DNA from: Paragordius varius
Lineage: Eukaryota; Nematomorpha
Length of the DNA stretch: 64,000 bases
Assembly (NCBI GenBank): GCA_964247055.1
Contig: OZ176056.1
Location: forward strand, 3,100,001 to 3,164,000
Direction of reading: 5' to 3'
Below the pieces are notes generated by a model. The model saw nothing but the letters and a program-made list of their open reading frames with translations, was not told the DNA's origin and searched no databases. Positions 37,001 to 47,904 of the stretch are shown piece after piece. How positions within the stretch are numbered: the stretch's first letter is position 1; the number at the start of each line of letters is the position of its first letter. The translations under genes were made by a program, and so were the position numbers.

Positions 37001-40000
37001 GTAATGTATTAAATTGTTTATCATAATTAGATAAATTCATAGTAACCTCACATGGGTTTTTTAACACTTGGATACAATGCATTCCTTTCAGTCCTTCAAT
37101 TTGAATTGGGGTAGTAGGATACCCCAGGCCTGTTTGAAGTTAAATTCTTTAAAAAATATGGAAGGAAACAAAACCATGGCAAAATTTGCACTTATATAAC
37201 ATTAATAAACCGAAATATAAAAAATATTTCATTCAAACACTTGCTCTCCAAAGGTAAAAATTTAGTCAACGTGACATAAATGCATTAGTTTAATAAAAAT
37301 TAATACAAAATAAACCACTTTTTCTGTTTCTTCAATGTTAGATGTGATTTTAATAAAAAAATTAGCTTTAATTTTACCTTTAAGAATGAACATATTTCGA
37401 AAAAATGTTATAAAGTAAAAATGGCGGCAATTAGTTTGACATGGAACTTTATTTTAAAAACAAAAACTTTATTTAGATCACTTGGGTTATTTATATAATT
37501 TGTAGAAGCATAAATTAAATTGGGACCGTTTCAGCAGTAGTTTATTAAAAATATTAAAAACACAGTGTGGGGTATTTAGATACCCTAATTCGAATCGAAG
37601 TTATAACATGTCAAATTCATTGATAATAATCTATTTTTTTATCTTTAAAAATTAAGTTTTGAACAATAAACTCATTAAAATCTGAATATTAAACAAAAAT
37701 AAATTATATATTCACGAAAAAATAAATATTAACTAAAGAGAAATGTTTACTTATGGCATAAATAATCATTTTCTAATTTTTCTAAATTGATATCGCATAT
37801 ATTAGACGAAACAAACTTCAATTAATTATAATATATTATTCAGATTAAAATAAATATCAATAAATAAATTCATTTTTTAATTGTGAAATATTCTCTAAAA
37901 AACTACACAGTAAGCGCTAATAATAACATATGTTGATCTGCGTTGTGTTTTCATTAACCTTAAAACATATGTTGTTGTATAATTTAATACTGATATTTTA
38001 AAAAAAAACTTGAATTGTAAAGGGATAATAAAGGCAGAGATGTTAAACACACGCGGCCTTCCAATAAATTATTGCGGCGAGAATTTTCAATTATAAAATT
38101 TTACGGATTAAGTAAAATTTCTTTCCAAATTTTGGCAACGAACTAGTAAATAAACTTAGAATAAATAGTAGTTTTTATAGTTTTATATTTTAAACATATT
38201 ATATTTGGCTCGAAAATGAGGCCCGTGAAGCCAATTTTGTTGGCCTTTAATATAAAGTTTTTCTCATGATATTGAATGGAATTTAAAGATTTTTTCGCTT
38301 CAATTTTATGTAGCCTAATATTATATCTAATTTGCAACGGACGTATCGATATTTTGCAACGATTCCTCAATCTACCCATTTGGATTTATCGATATTAATT
38401 AGCAGGTTTTTATTTTGCTGTTTAAAGATTATGCAAAAAATTTCTCTCTAATTTGAAAAATCAACTCTCATTAAAAATTATTTCTGCAAGCTCAATTTAA
38501 ATGTAAATAGGATATTTTTAGAAATTATAGATCATATGACATATTTATTTAGATCTTTACGGGCTCCAACAGAATTTATGTGTAAGATTTTAATTTAATT
38601 TTTATGTGTGTAAATATTTTCGCTGAAATTCTTAAACTTTTAAACTTAATTTTATCGATATGTATGATCGGCTTAAAACTTTAGAAAAACCCTTTTATTC
38701 TAAAAATAATATTTTATAATGATCTTTTATTTGTAATTATATTATGGGTTTTGCTTTGATTTAATAGTCGGTAATTAAATATAATTGTCTTTATCGATTT
38801 TAACATTTGCATAAGAAATGACATAAATCTTTACTTTGTACACTATTGCTACATTAAATTTCTGACATGTTGGAAATATCCGCTTTAAAAGTGTCGCCAT
38901 ATCACAACTTTTTGTTATGGAAAAGATAGAAACGGATTTTGTATGGTTTTCAAAAGTTTGTATCGGCTGTATAGTGGCGTCCCCGGTGCACAGATCCTTG
39001 ATGACTGCTCTATATTTTGCTAGTGCCAAAATTTATAATATTAACCTAAATAAATTATTTTTATTGTGCGGCCGGGGCCTACCTAACCCATTACTACCTC
39101 TTGAGCTCTAATTTTTATCGATTTAACTGAAAAGTATACTGTTATATTTATACATTAACGATCGAGAATTCCGTAATATCTAAAGAATTTATATGAACAA
39201 AAGTTAAATCATGATTCGTGTTGGCCAATGATTGATTACTAGAAAAAAATATATAGAGAAAACTTGAAAATAATTTATTTGTTCATACAAGACAATTTTA
39301 AAGCGGTTAAAATTCAAACTTGGTAGGGGAGCGTTTGTAACTACCGTTTATGCATGCAGTGTTGCCTTTAGCATAGCGATTTTTTTTGATAAGTGTATAT
39401 TAACACTTGAATGCAACACATTCATTTTAGTCTGATTCAAATAGGGGTCTTGGGGACTCCAGTGTTTAATACCAAATATTTTTAAATAAATGGAACATTA
39501 ACGCATTTTATATTTTGCATAGAAATGTAAATAAAAGATTCATTTTGTGACTACTTATTTTATGGAATCACCGGGTGAAATTTAAATCGACATGAGATAA
39601 AAATAATGCAAGTTTAACCACTTTTTCTGTCTATATTAGATATTCAATAAAAATTAGCTTAATTTTAGCATATAATTATATAAAAACGATATTTTAAAAA
39701 AATATTAAATGGCATCAAAGTAGTTTGATAGGGAACTATTTTTAAAACTAAATTATATTTAGATATTTCGGCTTATTTATATTATTTTTTATTGGATAGG
39801 AGAATAAATTTAAATTGGAAACGTTTTTTCAGTAATGAAGTGTCAAATTGACAGATTTATATTTTATAAATGTAGTTGCGGGCCTAAGTGGACGCGGTTT
39901 ATGTACCAATGAAAGTCTTATGCTTATCAAAGACTATGGTTTGGCAATAGCATATACAATAACACACGAAATCGGACATTTGTAAGCCTTATAAATTAAA

Positions 40001-43000
40001 ATTTTTTAATATTTTTTAATGAGTTACAGTAAAATTTATAATCATGTACAGACAAAACGTAAAAACTACAAAAATATTGATTCAAATAAAACATTCATGT
40101 TATTTAAACCTTAATTTTTCCTACATTAACTGTTACCAAAAGGGTTATGCTGACCAAGTCGTCAATGATTATTTATTTTTCGACCATGGTCATTTAAAAC
40201 AGCTGTTTTTAAAAAATTGCCTATTTTTTTGGAAGAGAGATGGTAAGATTTTATTGTTTTTAATGGAGAAAGATAAATTTTATGATTTGTTAGAGGCAGA
40301 AATAACTTCATTAACGAAAGACAGAGAAATTATATTTTGTGGTGATTTCAATGGGCACGTGGGACAAAATAGGAGAGGTTTGCCTTGGCACGGTGGAAAA
40401 GGTTACGGGGTTATAAATGAAGAAGGGGCTAGTTTATTATGATTTGCCCAATCTTTTTGCTATAACAAATACTTTTTTAACTAAAAGGGATATCCACTTA
40501 ATTACCTACGAAAGTGGAAATAAGAATCACAAATCGATTATATTCTAGTAACACGAAAGTCTTTAAAGTTTGTTTTGGACTGCAAAGTGATATCTAACCT
40601 GCAGATTAGCACACACAATTTAATTATGTGTAAATATATGACAGATATACCAATAAATGCCAAAAAGCCTAAGCTTATAGCGCCGAAGGTAATTAAATGG
40701 GATTCCCTAAGAAACAGTAAAGAATGATTTGTAGAAACGGTAGGCATACTAGACAGGAACAGCGATCCAGAAAGTGTTTGGTCTCAGGTGGCAAAAAAAA
40801 TAAGAGAGGCGGGAGTTAAGGTGTGCGGAATGAAAGGTGGCAGAAATCAGGTTTATAGAGAGGCATGGCTGAAAGTCGAAAGAATAATTCTGAAATCGCG
40901 AGAAAAAAGAAAAGCTTTTAAAATGTGGAGGTTTACCCACCAAGTAGAAGACAAGAAAAAATATAAAAGGATTAATAAGGAACTTAAAAGGCTTGTAAGA
41001 TTGGTCATAAAAGAAAAGACGGCAATCATTATATAAAGAGTTAAACAGTAGCAAGGTCTAAACAAAGTTTTTAAAATTGCTCGACAAAGACACAGAAGAA
41101 AGCTGGACTCCCTTACGCGACAGCTATTAAAGATAAAAACGGCAAATTACTCGTTGAGGAAGCGAAAATATTGAAAAGGTGGAAAGAATATTTCCAGGAC
41201 CTTGAATTGGGCGTCAGACAAGTTTACCCGAAACACCAGATTATAAATCTGCGCATATTGAAAGTATAACAAAGTCCACGCTGGTTTAGAAGGGATGTCA
41301 ATAAATAAGGCTGCAGGTCCAGACGATATTAACATAAACTGTTGGAAAATATTGTCAGAGAAAGGTATTGAATTTTTGGCGGATATTTTTAATAATGTAG
41401 TTACTACAGGTATGATACCAACCGAATGGAAGGAGAGTTTCACTGTTCCTATTTTCAAGGATAAAGGAGATATTAATGATTGTAATAATTACAGAGGGAT
41501 AAGATTGATGTCGCATTATTTGAGAAAGTACTAGAGAAAAGAATAAGAAAAATGGTTAGTATAGAGGGTAATCAATTTGCTTTTATTCCAGGAAGATCGA
41601 CCATTGATCCGATTCACGCAGTAAGAAGGCTAATCGAGAAGCATATAGAAATGAAAAAGGAGTTGCATGGTATTTGTATTGATATTGAAAAGGCATTTGA
41701 CAGAATACCTCGGAGCACAATATGGTGGAGCTTAAGACGGAAAAAGGTCCCTAAAAGTTACATAAAGATTTTAAAAAGCATGTATTAATCACACCAAACC
41801 AAAATTAAAACACACCAGGGAATATCAGGTCCTATTAAAATAAACGAAGGGGTCTATCAGGGGTCTGCAATCAGCCCGTTACTATTTATAATATGCATGG
41901 ACGAATTTCAAAAGAAGTAGGGCAACATGATGGCTGGTATTTTCTTTATGCAGACGACCTAATAGTGCTGTCCGCCAAATTGCATGAATTAAAAGAATTG
42001 GTGGGTAAATTGATTGATGTGTTACGACGATGCGGATTAAAATTTAATAAAAAAACGGAACTGATAAATTTTGGCGGGAAAAAACGAGAAATAGAATTAG
42101 AAGAAGGGTGGGTATCAAAAGGTCAGGAGGAATGCAAATATTTAGGATCGATATTAGCAGCAGATGGCTCTTTAACACTTGATATTAATTTAAGAATTCG
42201 AAATAGTTGGGCAAATTATAAAAAGATCTCAAGTGTTTTGTGCGACAAAAATATTGACCTAAAAGTAAAGGGTAAGATTTACAGTGCTGTTGTACAACCA
42301 ACAATGATGTACAACTCACAGACATGGGCAATAAAGAAATCAGAAGAGAGGCACTTTGAGGTTACTGAAATGAGAATGCTTAGATTGATGTGCGGTGTAA
42401 CGAGGAATGACAAGGTGAAGAATGTCTACATAAGAGGAAGTACGGAAATCAAACCGGTAACGCAAAAGATGATGGTAATGTTTAAAATGGTTCGGACATG
42501 TTGAAAGAAGAGATAAAAATTACATTGGTAAAAAGATTGATGATTATATTGTGAAAGGCAAGAGGAGAAAAGGGCGCCCTAAAACGCGATGGATAGATAC
42601 AGTTAAGAGGGACATGGCAAAACTGAACCTAAAACGCCAAGACGCCTTAGACAGGGTTCTATGGCGAAATAGTTTACGGATATGACCGCTCGAAAGAGTG
42701 ATATCATATAAAGTAATTATTATTATAATATATTTTTTAGAAAAAATAAATTAAATATTTAAATATGCTTATTAAACAATTAAAATGAATCCTTATAACA
42801 TAAGCAAATATGCTTATCCAGTTATTACGAAAACAAAACAATCAAGCACTTTGCAAAATATCCAATTATTCCATATATGTGAAGCAATAAATTGAAAAAA
42901 TTTCTTATAAATTTCAATGATGAAAGAAAGTGTAAAATAAACTAGGTTTTTATTTGAAATATCCAATTTTTGAAGCTATGTATTTGAAGATCCAGAAGGC

Positions 43001-45759
43001 ACCAAACATGTGGCAAACAAAATTCTTTTGATTAAATTTGATTAAGAATATTTGTAAATAATAAATATTAAAAAAGTTTATAACACAAACTTTCAAGAAA
43101 AAACACGACATTATTAGTGAGACGCAAGTGTCGTTCGAACATTATTTTCACAATCCAATATCGCATGATGATTACTTAAATAAAAAGTGGTCGGTCATGA
43201 CGGTCATGACCATGGTTTGACTGGGTCAGACTAGACTTTTTTGAAAAAGCAGTCAAATGCACAACCCTAGTTACCAATAACATCTATATTCTCTATTTTG
43301 CGAAACAAAACTATGTGTTAAATTTAGAAATTCACAATTTAAAACATGGCTCTCTTTTTTTAAAACTGTATTTGTCTATAGTTTTTACGCTGTGCCTGTA
43401 AAATTTTTCAATTGTTATCGTATGTTTAGATTTGGTTGTCTCCATGATTTTAACACCACCGCTTGTGATCACCCAGATCGACGTGGCTTAATGCATTATG
43501 ACGTTTTCAAATACCAATTGCATAAATGGTCCGATTGTTGCCGAGCTCAAATTATTAATTTTATTGTGTGAGTAAAAAAATTTAATTTAAAAATTGAAAT
43601 TATACTGATATAAATGAAAAAAATCTAAAAGACTATTTTTTTCTAAAAAAGAAACTTGTTTTTTAATCTAACTTGTCATTTTGAGTAGAAAAATAATTTA
43701 AAATTGGTAAAACACTCAATTATATTACGTTTGGATACAGCACATTCATTCAGTCCCTCGATTTAAATTAGGGTAGTTAGATCCCCAGTTATAATTAAAT
43801 ATTTAAAAAATATTGAATAAATTGATACCCATGGCAAAGGTTGGCACTTATAATAACACTACAGAAATATAATAATAAATTCATTTATAATTACTTGATA
43901 TTACTTATTCAGAGGTAAAACCCAAAGTAAATTTAGCCATTATGACATATGTTATAAAAATTATGCAAAATATACCACTTTTTCTGTTTATATTAATGTT
44001 AAATTGGTTTTAATAAAAAAGTAAATTTTATTTTAGCCTTAGAATAAAAACCATATTTTCCAAAAATGTTGTAAAACAATGGCGTCCAAAGTAGTTTGAT
44101 ACGGAACTTTTTTTTCCAAAACTAAATTTTATTTAGATATTTTGGTTTATATTTATAGTTTTTATTTGGATAAAGCATATATTTAAATTTAAACCGTTTC
44201 TTTTAGTAGTTTTATAATAATATGAATTTTTATATTGTCGGGGGTATTTAGATCCCCAATTTGAATCGAAGTGTTAATTGAAAATTTATAGTTTATGTGG
44301 AAAATATTAAGGTTAAAAAATATAATGTCTTTGATCCTTATATTCATCGTTATCTTTCTATGTGTTTTTATAATTATAATTTTGACTCTACTGTACATCA
44401 TGGTACCAATTAATTTTAGACAAATGTTAGGTTGCAATTTATTAATTTATATTGGAAATTTTGGTTTTAGTTCCAATTCAAGCGAATGCATTAAAAATGG
44501 TATCCCAAAAAGCTTTTATCCACCTGTACACTTGCCCGGTCAGGATATAGATAAAGTAGTTTGTGCAAATCCACAATTTCCCAATGCCGAAACCATATAT
44601 TGGGTAAATAAATAAAATTTACAGTAAAAATTGTAATTAGGACGGACAAAATGTAATTAAAAGACAAATATTTTTGCAGCCAATTTTCAAACCTTATGAT
44701 TTTCCCTGCACAAACTTTTACCAGTTTAGATTACTGATGCTCATTTAGTAAACCAAAATTATGAGTTATACATATATAAATCAAGATTAAAAAGATATAA
44801 TTGATTGTCTTTTTACCAAAAAAATATATTTATTTTTTCTTTTTTACCCTTTGTCCGTATAATTTCAACTTTTACTGTATAACTTTAAGGATTACTGTAT
44901 CGTTAAAATATTCAAAAATACAATACGTGTATTTTTATTTTATAGTATTCGAATTGTACCACTGTACTCTGTTCATCTGATGCCAATTTTGAAACAGTTT
45001 TTGAAGCTAATTTCGTACCCTGGGATGGTTTTCCATGTATGAGTCGACGTGACGCCAATTTTATAGATTTCGAAACTGTTGATATGGACCAAGGCCCGAT
45101 CTCGAACGATAGCACAACAAATCAATATAATATAAATAATCATTATTTGTTATCTCAATCTTTCGGTGAGGTTATACACGCAATTGTTTTTTTCTTCTTC
45201 TAAAACAGGGGTGCCCAACACAAATGCGGGCCGCATTTTCAATTCAAAAGATTCAGGCGGGTCGCTTTTAAAATAAACATGGGCTCATAAATATTTTAAT
45301 AGATTTCAAACAAAAGACTGTAAAAGCAAACATTAGATTAAAATTTTTTAAATGACAATCTTATTCTAAAAAATTTGTTTAAAAATATCAATTGTACTAA
45401 GTTGTTAGCATATTTTCACAACTGTAGATTACCAAATTTTTCGCAGGCCGCATCGCATTTTGGCCACCTCTGCTCTAAAACATATTCCTTTAATAAACTA
45501 AAATTAATTTAGATGTGCTATCGGGGTGAATGTCGAAATCAAAGTCAAGTATTAAACCAATTACAAATTGGTTGGGGTCCTTGGTCCAATTGGACCGAGT
45601 GTGTTAATGGAAAGCAATTTCGTCAAAGGCATTGTCAATCTCTTCAGTATGTCTTTTTTTTAAAAATATTAAACTTTTTTTATACTAAACAATGAATATT
45701 TTTTATTGGTTAGGTTTGAATTATGCACAGGGGATTTTGTGACATCCGTTGATTGCTAA
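34031..45759 (+). CDS. compact ADAMTS-like secreted metalloprotease (12 exons, 482 aa)
   Basis: Zinc endopeptidase of the M12B (reprolysin) family, expected to be secreted and to cleave extracellular proteins. Exons: 34031-34161, 35049-35136, 35267-35405, 35574-35716, 36926-37000, 38491-38581, 39876-39981, 43430-43567, 44471-44603, 44946-45170, 45513-45646, 45714-45759; 1449 nt in frame. Order: signal peptide (MFFNFIFLISI), short propeptide (about 20-130), furin-type site RNRRR (131-135), then the catalytic domain from IYYIETG. The motif HEIGHLFGCLHD has zinc ligands His253, His257 and His263 and catalytic Glu254; the Met-turn is LMHY (Met279). The Cys-rich part contains LPGQDIDKVVC, CTTVLC and PWDGFPC. 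One thrombospondin repeat, WGPWSNWTEC (444-453), ends at the C-terminal Cys482. It is much shorter than typical ADAMTS and has no spacer. A poly(A) signal lies at 45824. Exons 5 and 6, which cover the shortened mid-domain, are the least certain. Confidence 0.88.
34737..35001. mobile_element. hAT-like MITE in protease intron 1
   Basis: CAGAGGTGGCCAACATGAGG at the left, 'ATGCGGCCCGCGACG' inside and AAACACCCCTG at the right; same family as 2375-2656. It ends 47 bp before exon 2. Confidence 0.6.
37061..37604 (-). mobile_element. TTAA-flanked MITE, copy 3, in protease intron 5
   Basis: The inverted orientation begins TTAACACTTGGATACAA, then CCTTCAATTTGAATTGGGGTA. The far end is TACCCTAATTCGAATCGAAG. 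Internal blocks match 4902-5462 reversed. The rest of this intron includes a decayed hAT-like MITE at about 38040-38250. Confidence 0.75.
39400..39847 (-). mobile_element. TTAA-flanked MITE, copy 4, truncated
   Basis: Begins TTAACACTTGAATGCAACAC and keeps the central blocks, but the far palindrome and TTAA are lost. Its end lies only about 28 bp before the exon encoding HEIGH (39876), so it supplies part of the 3' splice-site neighbourhood. Confidence 0.65.
40255..42720 (+). mobile_element. RTE-clade non-LTR retrotransposon, 5'-truncated and dead
   Basis: Inserted in protease intron 7 in the sense orientation. Endonuclease remnants: IIFCGDFNGHVGQNRRG, GYGVINEEGA, SQIDYILV. Reverse transcriptase remnants: NKAAGPDDIN, VPIFKDKGDINDCNNYRGI, FAFIPGRSTIDPI, GICIDIEKAFDRIPR, GVYQGSAISPLLFII and the catalytic FLYADDL (with the Asp pair). 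C-terminal: CKYLGSILAADGS, YNSQTWAIKKSE and GRPKTRWIDTVKRDM. At least five stops or frameshifts break it. The 3' tail runs into ATTATTATTAT-like short repeats, typical of RTE. The motifs resemble the elements often annotated as craniofacial development protein 2-like. Confidence 0.9.
43721..44277 (-). mobile_element. TTAA-flanked MITE, copy 5, in protease intron 8
   Basis: Reverse orientation, with GTTTGGATACAGCACATTC at the left and CCCCAATTTGAATCGAAGTG plus TTAA at the right; internal blocks shared with the other copies. Confidence 0.72.
45206..45472. mobile_element. hAT-like MITE in protease intron 10
   Basis: CAGGGGTGCCCAACACAAAT at the left and GGCCACCTCTG at the right, with 'GCGGGCCGC' and 'GCAGGCCGCATCGC' inside. 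It fills most of the 342-bp intron. Confidence 0.7.
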
Positions 45760-46261
45760 CTAGTTTTGAGTGATTTACTTGCTGTTTTACCAAAATAATT
45801 TTGGTGAAATATTATATATTATCAATAAAATGTAATTTTTATGTTTACTTAAATAATTAAAGATGATATTCACAGATAAAGCAAAAATGGAAAACAAATA
45901 TCTATAAAATATCATAAAATAACTTTTATCCAAATTTAGCTTTTTAAAAAATATTTAATATTGAATTATTCGCATATTTAGCCAATCCATTATTTTAGTT
46001 TCACCAAATAATTAACAAAGAAAATGGCGTTTAAATTTAAGAAAAAAAATCATTATTAAAATATAGGCAACTAACTCGCTAATCATTGTAGAAATTTTTA
46101 TTTGGATATAAAAAAATTATATTAATCTATTATTACATAGTAGTCCAATCATTTTATCAAACACTCATAAACCGAAGAAAAAAATGTAAAAATGCAAATA
46201 TTCAAATTTATTAGCAAAACGAATTTTTATCAAATATATATTAGGCATGGTAAAAAAATTC

Positions 46262-46438
46262 TCATTTTTTGCGTCGACCCCATAATTGTGGATTTGGATA
46301 AAACCAATGAGGTGGATGCCGCATTACGTTATTGTATGGGTTAAATCCTTGCTGTGGATGCATGTAATGGCAATATAAAATCCCAAACAAACTGAATGCT
46401 CCAATTAATGTTAAAATATAATTTGCCAAGAATTTCAT
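46262..46438 (-). CDS. 58-aa peptide precursor candidate with C-terminal W-G-R-R-K-K
   Basis: Single exon. An N-terminal hydrophobic segment (FLANYILTLIGAFSLFGILY) can act as a signal peptide, followed by a His/Pro/Asn/Tyr/Trp-rich part (MHPQQGFNPYNNVMRH, PPHWFYPNPQLW). It ends GRRKK and stop. Gly followed by a basic pair is the standard signal for cleavage and C-terminal amidation, which would give a ...NPQLW-amide with a second Trp eight positions earlier. That layout recalls W(X6-7)W-amide (allatostatin B/MIP) or LW-amide peptides, although those precursors usually hold several copies. Gene signals are good: TATAAAAG at 46557-46550 and a poly(A) signal at 46212-46207 on the same strand. 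Alternative: a small single-pass membrane protein. Confidence 0.6.
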   Translation of the reverse strand: MKFLANYILTLIGAFSLFGILYCHYMHPQQGFNPYNNVMRHPPHWFYPNPQLWGRRKK

Positions 46439-46549
46439 AAGGTTTCAGAGGGCAAAAAAATTTTTTTTTTCAAACGGGAAAAAAAAGTGAGATACCAAGA
46501 TGCGTAGTTAAATAAATTAAGTATAGTATTTAGGCATTTGCTGTCCACG

Positions 46550-46557
46550 CTTTTATA
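46550..46557 (-). promoter_or_regulatory. TATA box of the short peptide gene
   Basis: TATAAAAG in the context GGTATAAAAGCGTGG on the minus strand, 112 bp upstream of the ATG at 46438. It is one of the best core-promoter matches in the window. Confidence 0.55.
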
Positions 46558-46979
46558 CCTTTTTATTGGGTGGATTACTCATTTATTTTGTTCGTTATTG
46601 ATTGCGTCTGATATTTTATATAACTTTAATATTTGATCAGTTAGTAATGATCAAATAATATATGATTAATCATGCTCTATATATGTAGTGTTAAGAGGAT
46701 TAATTGTTATTTTTATATCTTTATTCAAATAAATTGATTTGTAATATATATGAGTAATATATATATCATAGGAAAAATATTTTAAACCAATTTTATTAAA
46801 AGCCTGTAAAGTTATATGTTAGATTTTTTTGCATATTTTTTTTTATTATGAAAAATTAAATTAATTTTTTTATACACCTATCATAAAAATATATGAGTCA
46901 TTCTCCGCATCGTGAATTTTTCGTTCAAAATATAATTGACATATTTTATTTTTTATTTTATAATATATTCTACAGATAA

Positions 46980-47904
46980 TCTATATATTTATAAAAATGG
47001 AAAATGCTGGCTTTGTGATCTGGTATCTCCCGACAAAAGCTTCGCCCTTTTTTTGAAATAGGCCCCCAATTCGAGCCCACTCCGTTTGAAAAACGGGTTA
47101 AACAGAAGTCCACAAAAATCGAATCTTTGAGACAATTTTTCGGAGAAAGTGTTGGACCATTCAATTTCAAATATGATTGATTACTTATTTTCGATTGCGC
47201 CGAACATAGCCGTCTCGCTTTTTTGATTTAGGCCCGCTTTTTACCCGCTCCCCCCGCAAAATGTCATTTTTTTCAAAAAACAAAGTCCCCAAAAATAATT
47301 TTTTAAATCTATTTTTCGCCCTGGGTATGAGACAGTAAAACAACATGGATTCCACGTATTCCCTGTTGAAAGGCAAAAATTTTAGTCAAGCGTTTCTTTG
47401 ATGATAGCTGCTGGGTAAGGAGCTACCCGCTAAAAACTGATTCCTCATGTAACTTTGTGATCTGTTTCCGGGAAACCGGGGAACCCAATCAAATCCAAAT
47501 ATCGAAATATAATCATTAATAAATGTCACGACAATAGCTTCGCCCTTTTTTGAAATAGGCCCCCAGTTCGGGCCCACCCCGTATGAAAAACGGGTTGAGA
47601 CAATTTTCCGGAGAACGTGTTGGACCATTGATTTAAAATATGATCGACTCACTTTTTTGATTTAGGCCCTCTTTTTACCCGCTACCCCCGTAAAATGCCA
47701 TTTTTTTCAAAAAACAAAGTCCACAAAAATAATTTTTTAAATCTATATTTCCCCCAAGTAAACAATATATTAGTATGAATGCACCGTTTTAAAATTCATA
47801 AATTATGTTTCGAAATCACTTTATTATCCCTTATTTCAAAGAGCCCCCCCCCAGAAGTCGGAAGGACTTCCTCGTGCTGCGTAGCAGCGCGAGATTTACG
47901 CTAG
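46980..47904 (+). mobile_element. non-autonomous Helitron, intact ends (925 bp)
   Basis: 5' TC (TCTATATATTTATAAAAATG); 3' hairpin arms CTCGTGCTGC and GCAGCGCGAG, then ATTTACG and CTAG. Inserted between A46979 and T47905. Same family as 27274-28352, with the first block shortened. Confidence 0.88.

Noticed and set aside
38307-38403. Candidate protease exon (PNIISNLQRTYRYF...) with acceptor at 38306
   Set aside because: Its phase-2 end cannot join the following exon (phase 0 start at 38491), while exon 5 to exon 6 joins cleanly without it.
38775-39029. 84-codon minus-strand ORF in protease intron 6
   Set aside because: Coding-like (DLCTGDATIQPIQTF) with a donor-like GTAAAG, but no partner exon or family; perhaps transposon debris.
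40044-40254. N-terminal part of the 132-codon ORF before the LINE endonuclease
   Set aside because: No match to RTE endonuclease motifs; taken as intron sequence fused by chance to the 5'-truncated element.
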